A DNA stretch of 64,000 nucleotides from Oikopleura dioica (taxonomy: Eukaryota; Chordata; Appendicularia; Copelata; Oikopleuridae). Where the stretch lies: the NCBI GenBank assembly GCA_907165135.1, contig OU015566.1, forward strand, positions 2,420,501 through 2,484,500, given 5' to 3'. Positions 9,396 through 23,900 of the stretch are shown in pieces. Position numbers and translations under genes: made by a program. Numbering within the stretch: the stretch's first letter is position 1; the number at the start of each line of letters is the position of its first letter. Below the pieces are notes generated by a model, which saw only the letters and a list, made by a program, of their open reading frames with translations, made no database searches and had not been told where the DNA came from.

Positions 9396-12300
9396 AAAAA
9401 ACCATAAATTTCGCCCGAAAATTCTTTTGAAATGGGCAGAATCAGAAAAGAGTTTCATCGATTACGTTTACAAAGATTTGCCCTCATCCAATTACCCCTT
9501 GATCAGCGACTTTTTGGCTTGTTATTTCATTATTTTGTTTAAAATCTCGCATTACGACTTCCGCATTCTAATTGCTCTCCCCACCCTTGCGCAGGTATAT
9601 TTTACGTTAATTTCTCGTTTCCAAAGGAAACGCGCAAAATCAAAAATAAACGGCCCGTTACCATATTACAAACAGAAAATGCCTCGTTTTCAAGAATTAT
9701 CGCGCTTTCGCTTTTGAACAAGTTTGTGGAAATGAAAATAAATCCAGACTCGAAATGGATTATTTTCGTTGTGAATGGGGGCGATCGACGGGAAAGAGCT
9801 TGTTAATTTGGATTTTAAATTTGCTTAATTGGCAATCAAAGGAGGTTTTTTCTGACTCATTTTTTGAGGATTTCCAATTTAAATTCTTTTCAAGTTCAAA
9901 TTTTTATTAAAAAAAATCGAGAAATCAGTTTGTAAAAAGTCGATTTTCTTAAAGAAATCGGCCTTTTTCTCGCTTTATTTTTAATAATTCGAACCCTTAG
10001 GTTCCTCTCAAGTGTTCATTTCGTCTTTTTTTCGAACGAAGCCCGGCTCCCGGATCTCAATTAAGGCCCTCTTATCAGATAACCCGCCGCGCGTGCATTT
10101 GACCCCTCGAATCCAGTTGAAAATTCTCGAGTGTCATTTTTGGTGTCTCATTTGCGCGCCAAATTGCTTCTCAATCACCAACTCGCGCGCAACTTACGAC
10201 AGCGCTAGAAATGTGCTTTACGAGATCATTTGCAGACAGTGAAAACACTAGAACATGCAGAAAACACGTGGCGCGGTTTTTAGTCTTTGAGCGATGCATT
10301 TTAATTGATATTTTTGGAATTAGTTTTTGAATTTTGAATTCTGATGTTCTAAAAAAGCGATTAAAAACTGGGTTATTTCCGATTTTCCACCTTTGTAATT
10401 TCGAATTTCAAATTCCGAATTCAATATCAATCAGGATAATCTGCCTGTCAGAAGAGACACCGTGTCAGGCGATAGTCGCGCAACAATGCGCTCCGTAACT
10501 CCTGCCTTCCTTCATGCATACACTGCGATTTCCAGCTGGAAAATTGGCGCCTTTTTCAAATTCTGAAAATAAAGGGACGAAATTTTCGAGAATTCTTTTT
10601 GTTCAAAACAAGCGGAATTTTGAAACAAACTAACACCTTGTATTTTTTCATCAGTAACTTGATCTCTTTAAGACAGGTTCATCTGAACTCCTAGTCATAT
10701 TATACTAATGGTAATTAATTTTGATTGGCACGCCGAGTTTGAAAGTTTTTCGAATTATTTTACGCACAGATTTATCTTTTTTTTTCTCGCCCAAAAGACT
10801 ACTTTGAAACGCTCCCCCGAAAAAACGCAGGAGGGCTATGTTTACGGTCTTACAAATATCAAGGGGCTATTCGCGCGCGTACAGTTGGCCTGATCCGTCG
10901 AGGAAGAATTTCTAATCCCTTCCAGCTTCCATCAAAAAGCCGCGCGGCGCTAAACCCAAAATAACTTTGCCCCGGCCTCCGAGGGCCTCAATTGATCAGC
11001 TGCAACTTTTTACTTACTCAGGGATTATGGACGGCTTTCTCCCGAAAGATCCAGAACGGATAAGCATCTCCGAGAATTTTCAAGTGGAAAAAAGGCTTCG
11101 AGAGTTGAAGTTCTGCTGGTTTGGCGCTGATCCTACTTTTTTGAAATGAACAAAGACCAAGTTCTTTTGCGGAAATTAACGCCGGTTCGTCGGGGGACCG
11201 GGCCGAGTTCGCAGATCGAGGAGGATTTTATCGCAGCTCACGAAAGTAAATTCGCGGAGATACTTATCTCGGAGCCAGTGTTTTGTTGAATAAGAGCCAG
11301 TTTTGTTTTACGAAACTAGCGCAGGATAATAATCCGTTACGTAAAATTAATTGAGCTGAGAAGGCATCATTCTTGACCCTTGGGATTAACCATCACAGGT
11401 AGGTACTCGAGGTACTCGACAATTGCCTGCTTGCTTGTTCTAATTCTTACGATAACGCTCTTATCGATGAAGAGATAAGCCAGTGAGGACTAATTTCCGT
11501 GTCCCCGATTCCTCTTTTCGCCGGGAGGAGGTCAAGATTTGTTAAACACGGTTTTCAAAATCTCACGATTCTCCTCAAATTTTATTCTAAAAGAGACTTT
11601 TTATTTAGAATTTTTTTTACAAATAAAAAATTAAATAAAAAATTTGCTAAAATAATAAAAATACGAAAAACCGCTACAAAATGATGTTTCTTTCAAATGG
11701 ATTCAGCTTTGTCGAATTCCAGATATTCTTAACCTTTACTTCCAGCCGCTTCCTGTTCCTCTTTTTTCGGTTCCAACAAACAAACTGAAATTCCCGTCCT
11801 TGTCACGCGCTGACAGCTCTGGGAATTTGAAAAGTTTCTTTTCAACCCCAAATTTTGGAGTCGCGAAAAGCACATCCGCCCGCGCGGTCCGTCGTTTTTG
11901 AAGTTTTCCAATTTTGGGAAGTCTTCAATCAAGAGGTCATTTTTACAAAATTTGACCCTGTCGCCAAATTTCAAAGTCAAAAAGCTTTCTTTTTTTCAAA
12001 GGAGGGAAAATATGGAAATGAGATAAGCGCTTATCATAATAAAAGTGTCATTTGAATTTCGAATGAGACGAATTAGATCATCTTTTTGTGGCTTTTTTGA
12101 GCGCTAGAATGGCTGGAAAAGACTGTGTGTTTGAACAAGCCGTGGCTACTTCTGCTCACTTCCGGGGGTTTTTCCGGTGAGGGTATTTATCAAGCAGCTG
12201 AGGGAGTAAAATTTTATTCGAGGGAAAATTTTGCCAAGACCCTTTCTTTCATGACTCCTCCTATTCTTCAGTCGAATAAATTTTGTCACGGACCATTCCC

Positions 12301-12739
12301 GTTTCGTTAACACCAAACGTGCTAAATATATATCCCCCATAATCGAGTTTTAATTGAATTTCTTAAGAACGCGTTTATCCCATTACAGCAGCCATCAATT
12401 ATTTTCCGATTTATTTTTTGATGTGGATCAAAACCGCATCCGACTAATTCAATAGATTTTCAGTCTTCTCGTACTGACTGAATCGTTCTGTTAAGCAAGT
12501 CCTGTATTATAGTATTAGCTTGATTTTTGATTGCGGTCAAGAGAAGTGCCCTTATTTCAGAACTTCCGATTAGGGTAAGTTAATTTAACCACTTCTCGCA
12601 ACTTTGAGGAAAAAAACAAATTGGCGTCTGACAAAAGGTCAACGAAAAAAGAGCAAAAACCGCGCGGTGATTTGCCACTTCTGAGGAAGCGCCAAAATGC
12701 CAGACAGCTTTTTCTGGTAAAATGGCTCAGTTTCAAAAT

Positions 12740-12806
12740 TTAAGGGTATAACCTTCGATTTCCGCAACTTTCCGGTCATTGGGGAAATCGAAGGTAGTAC
12801 CCTTAA
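12740..12806. repeat. 67-bp TTAAGGGT hairpin
   Basis: TTAAGGGTATAACCTTCGAT at the left is matched by the reverse complement of the right end, giving a 24-bp arm with two or three mismatches around a short loop. It is the cleanest copy of a tiny inverted-repeat family whose ends read TTAAGGGT(G/A)T. Confidence 0.75.
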
Positions 12807-14143
12807 TAATTTCTTGAGCTCAGAAAAACCATCTTTCTTGTAGAAATCTACATTGTAAGAAGCCGATAGCGTCGCTATCAGAATCTGCCTAATCCGGCTG
12901 ACTATGGAGCTTGATCCAAAACAAACTGGTGGATCGGCCTGCCAAACAGTTCCTTCCGCGATACCCCTTCTGATAAGCCGAGTACTTCGATATTTGAGTT
13001 TGTCTGTTTCCTGTCACCCTATTTGACAAGCATGGGCACCACATTTTAGAAGATATGGTAAATAAAAAAAGAGGCCGAAAAAAATATTCCAGAATCAAGG
13101 GCGCGCCGCGCAAATTTCAAAGTCGGGAAGTAGATAAGATTTTTCTTGCTACTTTTTGAAAACAAAATTTTTCATCTAAATTGAAATCGTCTTCACTACT
13201 GTCCGAAAGTTCAGTAGGACCAAAACCTCATCTCCTGCTGTGATTATTTTCCTTCTTTCTAGCGCGGATTTAGAAGCTGGTACGGGAAGCAAGTGTGGCT
13301 AGCTATCTTTACTCGTATCCTTGTCGCTCGGAAAGATGTTCAAACAAGCGTTCTAGAGCCGCTGCTCTGAGAAAAGAGAACTTCCTTTACGGCGGGACAA
13401 AGAGTTCTATTCACGTTTTTGACACAAAACGAGTGGAAATTAAACAGGAAACGGAAAGTCGAGGACTATGAAGCGGATATCCCCGTCAGTTATCTTTGTG
13501 TAAATAGATAATACTAGCAGCAAAGTGGCACTGGTCATTTTCAAGGTAAAACTTTGACAAGCAGTTTTCGAGCCAAAAACTGTCTATTCCCTTATCACCC
13601 ACCGAGCTTCCATCTTTCACTTTCTCAAGCTCCCGCCGAGTCGCTATTTCTTATCAGAAATGTACTTTCTCCAGTCTCTCCAGCCACTTGATCAGCTGAT
13701 TTAACCGGCCGCCTTTGATCTATTCTTTCCTCTGATTAAATTCTATCTTCGTCGCCGATTTTAATGCACAATCCGCGCGAGATCTCCGAGGAGGCTTTTT
13801 TCTGATATCACCAAATTTAGCTCCGTGGCGGCTAAAGTTTCAGATTGGTGTAAGTGAAGCTTGAGTACTTAATTCGAGCATTTTGCCAAGTGCGCAGGAA
13901 AACACACGGGCCCTGAGATTTTAGCGAGCTACTGTCGATTCTGATTGTATAATCGAAGCTTTGAAAATGTGCGGGGCGCAGAAAAAAGGAGATGCAAAAG
14001 AATATTTATCGGACGGGTGAGGATGAATGGGCTGCTTGTTGAATACACAAATTTTGGACGCCGATGTCTGGCGAAATTTATGAATCATGTCATATAAAAA
14101 TGTCAAGCACTGGTGCGAATGTTTTCCGGAAAATAACAATTTC

Positions 14144-14400
14144 TGTCTTTGACATCTGAAAAAAAGAAAAATTCCAAATGTCCCAAAATGTCTGAAAATG
14201 TCTTAAAATGTCTGCAGCACATCAAGTTCTTTTGTCAGCAATGTCAAACGATGTTAGATGTCACATCTACAGATATGAGGAAGAAAAGGCCGATGACATC
14301 TGTCGACATTGTCGACAAAAATATCTTTATTTTTGGTAGACATTTAAAGACATTTTCGGACATTTGAAACATTTCATCTGAAATGTTAACAAATGTCGAT
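14144..14400. mobile_element. Hairpin MITE-like element with AAATGTC tandem-repeat arms
   Basis: The left arm contains AAATGTC(C/T) repeated every nine to ten bases (14178-14215). The right arm carries the inverse (GACATTT, GGACATTTG) at 14339-14396, and the spacer about 120 bases. It has the same arm-of-tandem-repeats design as the elements at 1 and 9120, with a related ATGTC core. The boundaries are approximate. Confidence 0.6.
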
Positions 14401-17400
14401 TTGTTTTCTTTTCACAAGCTGCCTCTAAAACGCATAAATGACTGTATCCAAGTCCTTTTTCCGTGTACTATTTCCTTTTCAGCAATTCTAATTCAAGCCT
14501 CACGTTCCGCATAACTTATTCTAGTGCCTTTACGAATCCGTACTCAAGCCCACTCAACTCGCCACAAGCGCAATCTTCTGTTCACGGAAGAATACGATCC
14601 GGACCATAAAATATGCAAATAATATGCTTTTTCTCAACATTTTTCACCAAAACGCAAAAAAGATGGCGCTGCTCCCCCGCCGCGCCGCCGAAAAAAAGCG
14701 CGTTTCGGAGCTCTCGAGCGCCACCGAGCGCAAACGCGGACATTCACGCATGGCGGAGAAAAAAAACTTTGTGAAGAAAATTGCAAGAAGAAATTTTACG
14801 AATACGTACTGAGGCGATTTTACAACAGTACTTTTTTACAGAAAATACCTTCAAAACTGAGATAAAAAAAGAAGAAAATCAGAGATTTTGACGAAAAATC
14901 TAAAGAAAAAATTTTGACGAAGAAGATGCGATTGGGTATTGCTGCCTTGCCGGCTATAGGTAAAATTTAATATAATTTTCGGATATTTTTTTTTGGGAAA
15001 ATTAAAGAATTTTTTTTTAATTTTTTGAAAAATTGAAAATTCTTTTATATTTTTTGAAAAATCAAAATATTTTTTTAGTTTTTGAAAAATAAAAATATTT
15101 TTGTTTTAATCATATTAATCTAAAACCTGGGATTCATTCAATAACTCTCGCCCTGTCTTGATTTTCCCGGCAAAGGTCAATTCTCAGCTTTTTCTCGCTG
15201 AAAATTTAAAATCTTAAATTTCCGATTCTCGGTAAAATTAACAACTGCGGTTTTGCCCTCCTCTATCACCGGAAATTCAGGCGAGCGTTGCTCAAATATG
15301 ATTTGAAATTTATCAGCCTGGCGATATCCGAATCGCATAAAGCCTTCCAAGGAGATAACGCTCGATTACGAAAATTCTTTTTGCGTTTTTTGCCAGAATT
15401 GAACCCGATCCCTTGAGCAGCCAGGAAAGCTCGGATTTGCTCCAAAAAACTTTGTTCAAAACAAAAAGGAACAAAAGAAAATCCCCTTATTCCCATTGAT
15501 TCCGCTTTTGTTTGGATACAAGGAAAAATCTTTTAATTAGAGGGTAAGCCCTTAATTTTTCTGCCAAAAATGCGGATAAATTTCTGCTAAAAAAGCTTTT
15601 TTCATGCCGAAAATAAGATTTTTGCTGAAAATTTCAGGGAAAAAATCATCAAAATGACGATTATTTAAGGGTATCACTCGAATAACAGTACTCAATCCCG
15701 CCACAGTAATCTTACGCCATGCAAATATTTTGATGAATCAATGACATTATGATAAGCTTACTTTACAGCTCCGATTTTTTATCTTTATCAGAAGTTGTCT
15801 TACTATTTTTCCTCAAACAAAATTGACAAAATTAAAAACTCGCGTGGTGCAAATAACTAACGAGTCAGAAAGACACACACTTATTCTCGGGATGAGCCCA
15901 TAATACCGAAAACGCATTAGGTTTTTTCTGCGCGTACAATCATGTTGATAATAAGGGTGGAGGGAGTCGGCGAATGAGTAGTATTTTGGTAATGGTACTT
16001 TGTACTCTGATTATGGTAAAACTGACAACGATATAGAGAGACAAACATGACTAAATTAACCGAGAGCAAGAAATGAAAATGATTAAGAGATATTAAGGAG
16101 GTATAAGAGGAAAAGCCTTTTCTAAAACTGATTTTATTTTTAGAGACCCTTAAGATTTACAATCTTTCTTGATCTAAAAATGGCATAAAATTAGTTCATT
16201 TTGACTTTTCGTCATGACACCCTTATTTTAAGCGGATAAAACTGGCACTAGAATCGAAATAAAAGCTTAATCTTTGAATAATTCACACTATAAATCCACC
16301 CAAAATAAAAAAAAAATTCAAAGGCGAGAGCCATAAAGCCCCCCATTTTTTCCATCAAAGGCGTCGGGCTTTGGCCCTTTAACTCCTTCACGCGCGCGCA
16401 GCCATTCATCACTTGTCAATAGTATTTTTACTATTGCTCGTTCTTTTCTTTTTGCACAGCGGAGATTTTGTGTGATTTGGCATTTCAAATAAGGATTCTT
16501 ATTGCAAAATACGGTCTTCGTTCTCATGAAATTTTCGAGTACGCCGGTACTTGGGCCAAGGGATGAAAGTGGGGGGCAAATAGGGTAAGGACTTTTGGGG
16601 AGCAAATATGAAGAATAATGGAGAAAAAGGTTGACAGATGGTCGGGTTAAGGGTCTATCAATAAGATTCTTGTTCAAAAAAGACTTCGTGGTTTTCATTT
16701 TTCTTTGGGATACCCTTATAATCATCATCTTATTTATCAAAAACTAAAACAGAAAAATTGCTGTAAAAAGATATTTCTAATATTCAAATCTGATTTCTAA
16801 GCAACCCAAAATACAAAAAAAAATGGATAGCGTAACAAGAACTCGACCGGGATTTTCTTTTTGGCGATAATCATTCGCGAGAGGAGCTGAGCCGCGCGGA
16901 ATGGAGTACGCGCGTGGCCACTTCCGTTCAGCGCTCTAAAGCGTTTGTTTCGTGGCGCCGCGAATTCTTACTTTTGTTGTAGCTTCTTATTTCCGTTTCT
17001 TTTTTCTTGGTTTTGAAAAATCGACTGATTTTTTTCTTAGACAGCGTTTTTTCCAAAATTTGACAAATTTAAACCGAAAATTGGACCCAAAATTGTCGAT
17101 CTTTAAAAGCCAGGCTCTGATTGGCTCATCCAGATCTATCCTGATTAAGACAGAAAATGCACCAATGAACGCTTGGCCTTATTTTGGCGATCGAAAAGTG
17201 ACTTGTTTGAAATTTTTTTTCTTCGAAAGAAAATTTTTCCAGCTCCAGACTTTTCAAACAATTTACTCTTCATGGCTCCACCCATCAGCTTTCAGGCTGA
17301 GCCTCCCCGTCTCCCAGCTGATTTTCCGCGTGGCCAATTCTTTCTTCTTTCACAGGCTTCCAATTATGGGACCCGAGACGAAATAACGTTGATAAGGAGA

Positions 17401-17883
17401 TCCCGGTGGCAATTTAACTGTCACGCTTGCACGTGATTGCGATCTGACTTCGCGCTGATGGAAGGTTAACCTAAAACTAACGCTGGGGTTGACCTTAAGG
17501 AGGTGCCCCTGAATTCGTCAGAGTCGTCACGCTCGCCCAGAATTTTGTGAAAAAATGTCGAAAATTACATATTCATGAAAATCCGTTCCGCTCGGTCGAC
17601 CTTTGTGCCCCAACACCGTATCTTTCGCGATAAAAACCTCGTTGCTCGAGATTCCAGAGCCGCGTATCTCCAGTGCCTCGCGAAGAAAGACAGCACTCTA
17701 AATAAACACAACAGTTGGGGAAAAGCATAAACCGGAGCGGGAAAGCGGATTTTGACGAATATATACTCGGACGCAAGAAAGGGGTTTTTCGGGAAAGATT
17801 AAGGGTAGGGAGGAGGGTGTGGGAAGATTCTGAAACAAGGAAATGACTCACCTGCTCTTACTGTTTTTTGTTTGTTTTGCACC

Positions 17884-17958
17884 TTAAGGGTGTAGACATC
17901 GTTTACTGCGAGTTTTGACCTTCTTTTTGAAGCAATTTTTGCATGGTGACACCCTTAT
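17884..17958. repeat. TTAAGGGTGT inverted-repeat mini-element
   Basis: TTAAGGGTGT at the left faces ACACCCTTAT at the right over 75 bp. It belongs with the copies at 12740, 35701 and 36419. It is non-coding. Confidence 0.6.
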
Positions 17959-20915
17959 TTATTTGAAAAAAATCTCGATTCTTTCAAGAAGAAGATTATA
18001 AACGACTTAAAACTTATTTTACATTATTGACTCTGGCTCACTTTGAATCTTTTTTCGCCGGAATTTATCTAAGCGCTTTCGTGAAAACTTCAAAAACGAT
18101 TCTAGCGCCGAGGAGAAGGAAAACAAGTTTTGTTACTCTAAGAAGTTCGACTTGATTGAATTTTCCTTCTTTCACTTTTTTTCACCTTCCTAAGCAGCAG
18201 AGTTAACCTTTTCGGACCTAAATGCACACAGATGGGACGGCAAATTACTCCAGTTTTGTTTTGGCCCTCAGAAGTGCTGGCGTATGCTGATTTTTGGTTA
18301 TTCTGAAGGCGAATAATTAAGTTTCAATAATTGGCATGAATCTTTATCAGAAAAACGGTCCGTTAGAAGTTTAAAACGAACAGTAGGGCCAAGTCAAAAA
18401 TCTCGCTAGATTAAGCTAAGAAGGTGCGAGTTGGCGGCTTTTGCGGTGTTATTAGAGCGTCAGCTCCACCGGGCCCGGCACACTGATAACTCAGCCACTA
18501 CTAGAAGCAAGATTCTGAGCGATATCGTGAAAATGTGATGCTGCCTAAGAGCAACGATATCACAACAAATTAAGCTGATAAGGAAGTCAGAAGGAGACGC
18601 AATTTTCTAAAAATCACGCTTTCAACAACAAAAATTATCATGATCGAAAAATTGCTCGAAATCGGCAAAATTAAGGATCTACCCTCTCTAATTCGTCTTT
18701 TTCTGTAGCCTTAAATTATAAAAAAGACATTTTCTTATAAAAAAAGTATTAAAAATGAATAAAAAATTGGCTTAAAACTATTTAAAAAGCTCTTTTGTGA
18801 CGCTATACCCTTAATTAAACCAATTATTTATTAAAGATCTAGGTATAAACCACTTAAAAAGCACTAACTACGACTCCCTTAAAAAAACTCAGCGGTATTA
18901 AAAATTGATAGAAAACTTATCTCGCCTGTTTCATTAACCCCTTTATTGAGTCAATTATTTACTTTTCTTTTTTCTAAAAAGCAGATAAGGAAAGAAAGAA
19001 AGTGGAGTGATGCATAATCCGATACTGTTAGAAGCCCTTTCGCACTTAAACTTTCCGCAGATGTGGAACTTCTGTCCCGCAGAGGCTCAGGACTCAACCA
19101 ACTTTTTGGTGCGGTGAGCAACCGTTAAGCTTATTATTTCGTAAGATTTCGAGGCACATTATACAGGCGCTTCTTAATTTTTTAAGGGGATCGACATTTT
19201 TCGCCATATCATGAACTAGGTTCCAAAAATATCGCCGGTGAGATATTCCGAAAATAAAACCCGCAGTTGGGTAATTAAGTAATAACTCCCAACTGTTTTC
19301 ACATCACGCTCTTAGCCAATTTTCGCGCGATTGACATATGTAAAAGCTAAAAATATTTTATAGTTTTGGTGAAAATAATCGTTACGCCGCTTAATCCACT
19401 CAATGGGGTCGGTTATTTCCGAAAAACCGTCACTTTTTTTTCTTGGATCGTGACGCCCTTAATCCCGTGAAGAGAAAAGTGAAGGAATATTTAGAATTTT
19501 ACATCTTGGGGTTTATATTTTTTGTTTACAGCCGCCCAAGAAACATCTTCCCAAGGGCACTTGTGTTTTAGCATTCGTCAAAATCAATGCTCAACAAGTT
19601 ATGATTACGTTCCAGTTGGTTGAGCAGCGCAAAACAACGGTCCCTTAAGTTCCTTTATCATCTCTTATCATTCTTTCCCAGAAGCTGCCAGGTGAAACTG
19701 GGCATTCATCACATTGTCCGCTAAATATTATCATTTTTGAAATCCGGTTAAGGGAGAATTATCGAATAATTATTGGCTTTTCTATCATATTTTTTTGACA
19801 GAGGCACGTTTTCGAGGCATTATGAGCTTGCTGTGGTCCAATGATGTTGCATTCGAGTGACCATATTTTCGCGTAAACGACCGTATTTCTAAACCACCAC
19901 TTATAAGTATTCAAAAAAGCACATTCCAGGATGTGCGCGGCACTTTTCCCTGGTGCATATCTCGACTCAGACATTTTTCAACGCTTCCATCCCTTTTTTT
20001 CCAAAACAACGTGGCTGGGAAACTATGGGGTGTACGTATCATACGGTAAATCTTGAGTCGAGAGGGTTTTCGTTCTTTTGCTATTTTTGCTTTTAGAGCT
20101 GTTTATATCGAAAACAGCCTTGGCACCTTTTGGGAAAAAGGAACGCCCTAAAATATGTTTTGCGTGTTTGTATTGCCAGGTGGCCAAAGCTTTATAAATT
20201 CGCTCCGAAAAGCGGGCAATAAGTTCCCTACTTTTTCAATTCAAAAGCGGAAATGGTCGATTTTAATTTCTTTTTTTCCAGAAAACCCGCCCTTATTTAC
20301 CCCAATCCAACAGCGTCTGAAATTCAGATAGACATTTTTACAATCGGAAATTGCCATTTTGCGCCTTTGTTTACCCCTCAACCCCTTTTGCGGTCCCTTG
20401 ACCCGTTGGAAAGAAAATAAAGCTTGTTTATTCCCCGTTTCCTATATTATTTGCGCTCACGCTTCGGGCAATATTTTTCTGAATGGATCAAACGAGCTCG
20501 TAAAAATTGGGACGCGGGAATCGAGGAAGTCTTGAGCAGCGGCCGAAGTGTTTGGCTGAGTGGCCGTATTTTTCTCGAGCGCTCTTTTTCGAGAGAGTGT
20601 TTGAAATAATCGCGCGGTAATCCTTGTTTGGGGTCAGATTGCCGAGATACTTACGACAATGGGATAAGCTTACATCGTGTAAATATTGCTTATTTTGATT
20701 CGGGAAGTTTGGGAATGCAACTAACTCCGGTAATGCTATATTTTTAGCAAAATGACGTGGGACAATTCATCCAAAATCGTGTTTTGTAGGATTCATTTAA
20801 CCTTGATTCCGGCTTTTTGTTCAAAATATTTTCCATTCAATGAATTTTTTCATCAATTTTTTACAAAAATAAAATTATGAAAAATTAAAATTTTAATTTT
20901 AACATATATTTCTAG

Positions 20916-23900
20916 CGCTCGGCAAGCTCAAACCAACAGATGTCTTCACAGTTCAACCAGAAAACGTCGAGGTCGTCCGTGGAAGCACCGTGACTCTAGA
21001 ATGCGCGATCGACCCTTCCGTCACCTCCAAATACACATCCGACCCTGCTGAGGAGCTCATCCAATGGGCAAAGGGTAAATTGGGGCTTGGATTTCCTCCC
21101 CTTAGGCGAGAGCGGTACAGTCAGCAAGTCGGGCCGAATAGCTACAGTTTGACGATCGAAGATGTCCAGGCAGAGGATGAAGATGACTTTGAGTGTCAGT
21201 TCACTAGCGAAGGTAAATAACTGTAATGAGAAAAATACTTCAATGATGATTTAGGTATTCGAAGCAAGAATGCTCGATTGACGACAATCATCGCTCCAGA
21301 AGAGCTCCAAATCACTTCAAACGCGGCTAGTCTGATAGACAGTCTCCCCGCCGAGCCCGAAACAACCGTGACTGTCATCGAAGGAGTCGAAGCCGTCATC
21401 GATTGCGTGAGCATCAAGGCGAAACCAAGCGCTCTTCCAAAATGGACGAGCTCTTTCAAAGGTAAAAATCAAGTTCTGGAGCGAGACGTTGTTTTGACAG
21501 AATCAAAGAGGATTCTTGAGATACGTATCGTGAGTCTGAAACAACAAATCCGCAGATTGATAAAGCCAAGGGGATTATCCTTTTGGAAATTGAGCCGTTC
21601 ACCTTTGCTTGTTTTGTGGATTTGAATTTCGAGAACTTGAATCGTCAAAAAAAATGGAGAACCCCTTATTTTTGAAAATTAATTTCTGACCCCGGATAAC
21701 AACAGCATCGTGGATTTTGATCTCTCGTAAGGACAAAACAAGCCGCATCTGTTTGCCGCTAGAATTTGCGTTTTTTTGTCGTGTGCCGTTACGGCGGAAG
21801 CGAAATCAGCCGCGATCCCCTTAACGCCCCTCGGCATTCCTTCTATTATTCGGGCAAGATATGTTCCCGAAATTCAAATTCTCGCGGCCGGGCGACCGCC
21901 TCATATCAAGCGACATGTGGTTAAGGACACTAGAATCGCCTTCTGAGCAAAGCCAGATGGTCTTTCTCTCGGCGGTTTAGCTGGTCAATTAATGATCAAA
22001 TGGTAATTTAACAATTTCAGATGCGGAATTCCGCGGACCATGGGAAGTGTACGATTCCGACTCGAAAACTACTAATGCGACTCGTCAATTGCGCTTCATC
22101 CCTTCTCTGGAACACGACGGAATGCCTGTACAATGCTCGGTAGAACATCCAGCGCTAGAAGAACAGCTTACCGTCGAGAAGACCCTGAAGGTTTACTGTA
22201 AGTAGATTTTCCATTTTCTTATCACTATTATCAAGAGCCCCCGCCGAGCGAGGGGTAGTGATAAATTAGCGGTGTCAATTTTCGCGAAATTAATAAAACT
22301 CACGTGCTTTTGCAAGTCTCGCAACAGAGAGCGGTTTTTGAAAATTATCCGAAACGTAATATTTCGCAGCGTGCAGCGAGACATATTGTACGACCGCCAC
22401 AAGAGAACTTCTAATTTTCGGCAGTCGTTTTTTGTGGCGAGCGATTTTTCAGTAGAAATCAAAGACACTGCATTTCAAATTTGTTTCAACAGAAAAGAGC
22501 ATTAGGGCGATTCGCAGTGCAGGAGTCGTTGGTTCGCTATCTAAATCGCGTAACCCGATCTTCGAGATGTAAAAAGGGTTCAAGAAAAGAAGGGATTCCG
22601 TATCCGGCCGAGCCGATAACGTCTCCTGAGTGTATAATGCCTGTCACTGCGCTGAATTCACCAGCCATCGTTGTATTCGCAAAATTGACAGCCGCTCAGT
22701 TCTTCTAGGCCCTGAATCGGCGCTAGAATTGCAGTACTGGCTCTAGAAAAACAGTTCAGCGGATCTTCTATTTTCCAAAGATCGAATTAATTTTAGAGCG
22801 CCAGGTAGCGCGTCCAGTCATCGGGGGCTTATTAGATTTTCCAATTTTGAAATTTCAAATTTTAGATTTTCACAAAAAAAGACAAATCGAGCCAAAATTG
22901 TTGGGCACGGGAAAACTAGCGATAATTTGCGATTTTACGGGGTCGGCGCTCGGCACGAGGAGGGATAACCTTACTGGACAAGATTATACAACGCGGGTGA
23001 TATTTTTATCGTGAACTGGTTACGTAGCCGTCAGAATATGAAGATCGATGAACTAGCTCTTAAAAAATACGACAGAAGAGTCCTTCGATCGTTTAAAGAG
23101 CCACTCGAAATTCCCCAGATTCTAGAGACCTCGCTCGGCGGGATACTTTTCGCGTAAAATTACTCAATCGTTCCATTATCACCGCGGCTGATAAGAGCTC
23201 CGAAGTGGGTGAGATATTGAACCGCAGAAAATTCAGAATTTCTCGACTCTTTTTCTTGCCAGATTTAAAAAATCAAAGCAGATTGGTTGTCTTTTCTTTT
23301 GAAGAAGGGCGCCCGCAACATGACTGTGTTTGTGTCGATTGAAAATTCCAGCGCGGCTTTGGCGAGGAATTAGAACTCAGTCCGACCAGCATCACGTGTT
23401 AAATAGGTTCAACCAGAGAGTAGTCAATGCGGTCTTGTCCAGTCTGAATTCACTATTTTTCGGCAAGATTTGACCTTACGATTTTTTCGATGCATGTATT
23501 TTTTTCGTCGAAAAGAAGGACTCTCTCGGTGGGTACTGGGTTTTATAAAATATTCGCCCCGCGATGAGGCGATAAGATAACGAGTTCCACACCCAGACCG
23601 CCGTCACTACCGGGCACGTTTTTCAAGCCAATATCTTATTGGTATTAAAAACGTATCTAAGTTATCATTACGTGACGAAAGATATTTCCCCTTTTCAACT
23701 AAAATATCGTTTTTGGGCAAATTTTCGACCAATCAGAGCTTCCTATTTTGATGGTAGGCCAATCAGCAAAAATGTAGTTTTTTGGGAAATTTTTGACCAA
23801 TCAGAGCGCCGAATTTGGCTAGAAAAATGAAAGTCGCACTGAAATTTTTCGTTGATCATTCAAAAAACAACGGGCCGAGCAGTATTATATGCACGAGCTT

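Larger units (their letters stand above)
9398..20915. other. Long gene-poor region upstream of the Kirrel-like gene
   Basis: Over 11 kb I find no ORF with a domain, signal peptide or supporting splice sites; the short open frames (for example 9427, 10012, 16318 minus, 16952) look like chance. It holds small inverted repeats (12740-12806, 14144-14400, 15540-15676, 17884-17958), AT-rich low-complexity runs (15000-15120) and many TTATC/GATAA sites. The signal-peptide exon of the downstream receptor should lie here or further left, but I could not identify it. It probably combines a long 5' intron with regulatory sequence. Confidence 0.55.

Noticed and set aside
9427-9717. Plus-strand 96-codon ORF after the GTCACGAAT element
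   Set aside because: Lacks recognisable features and splice support; kept as non-coding.
16318-16740. 140-codon minus-strand ORF
   Set aside because: No domain, no splice support, and it lies in a gene-poor region; probably chance.
20160-20184. MFCVFVLP followed by a GT donor as the missing first exon of the Kirrel-like gene
   Set aside because: The phase fits, but the hydrophobic stretch is far too short for a signal peptide.
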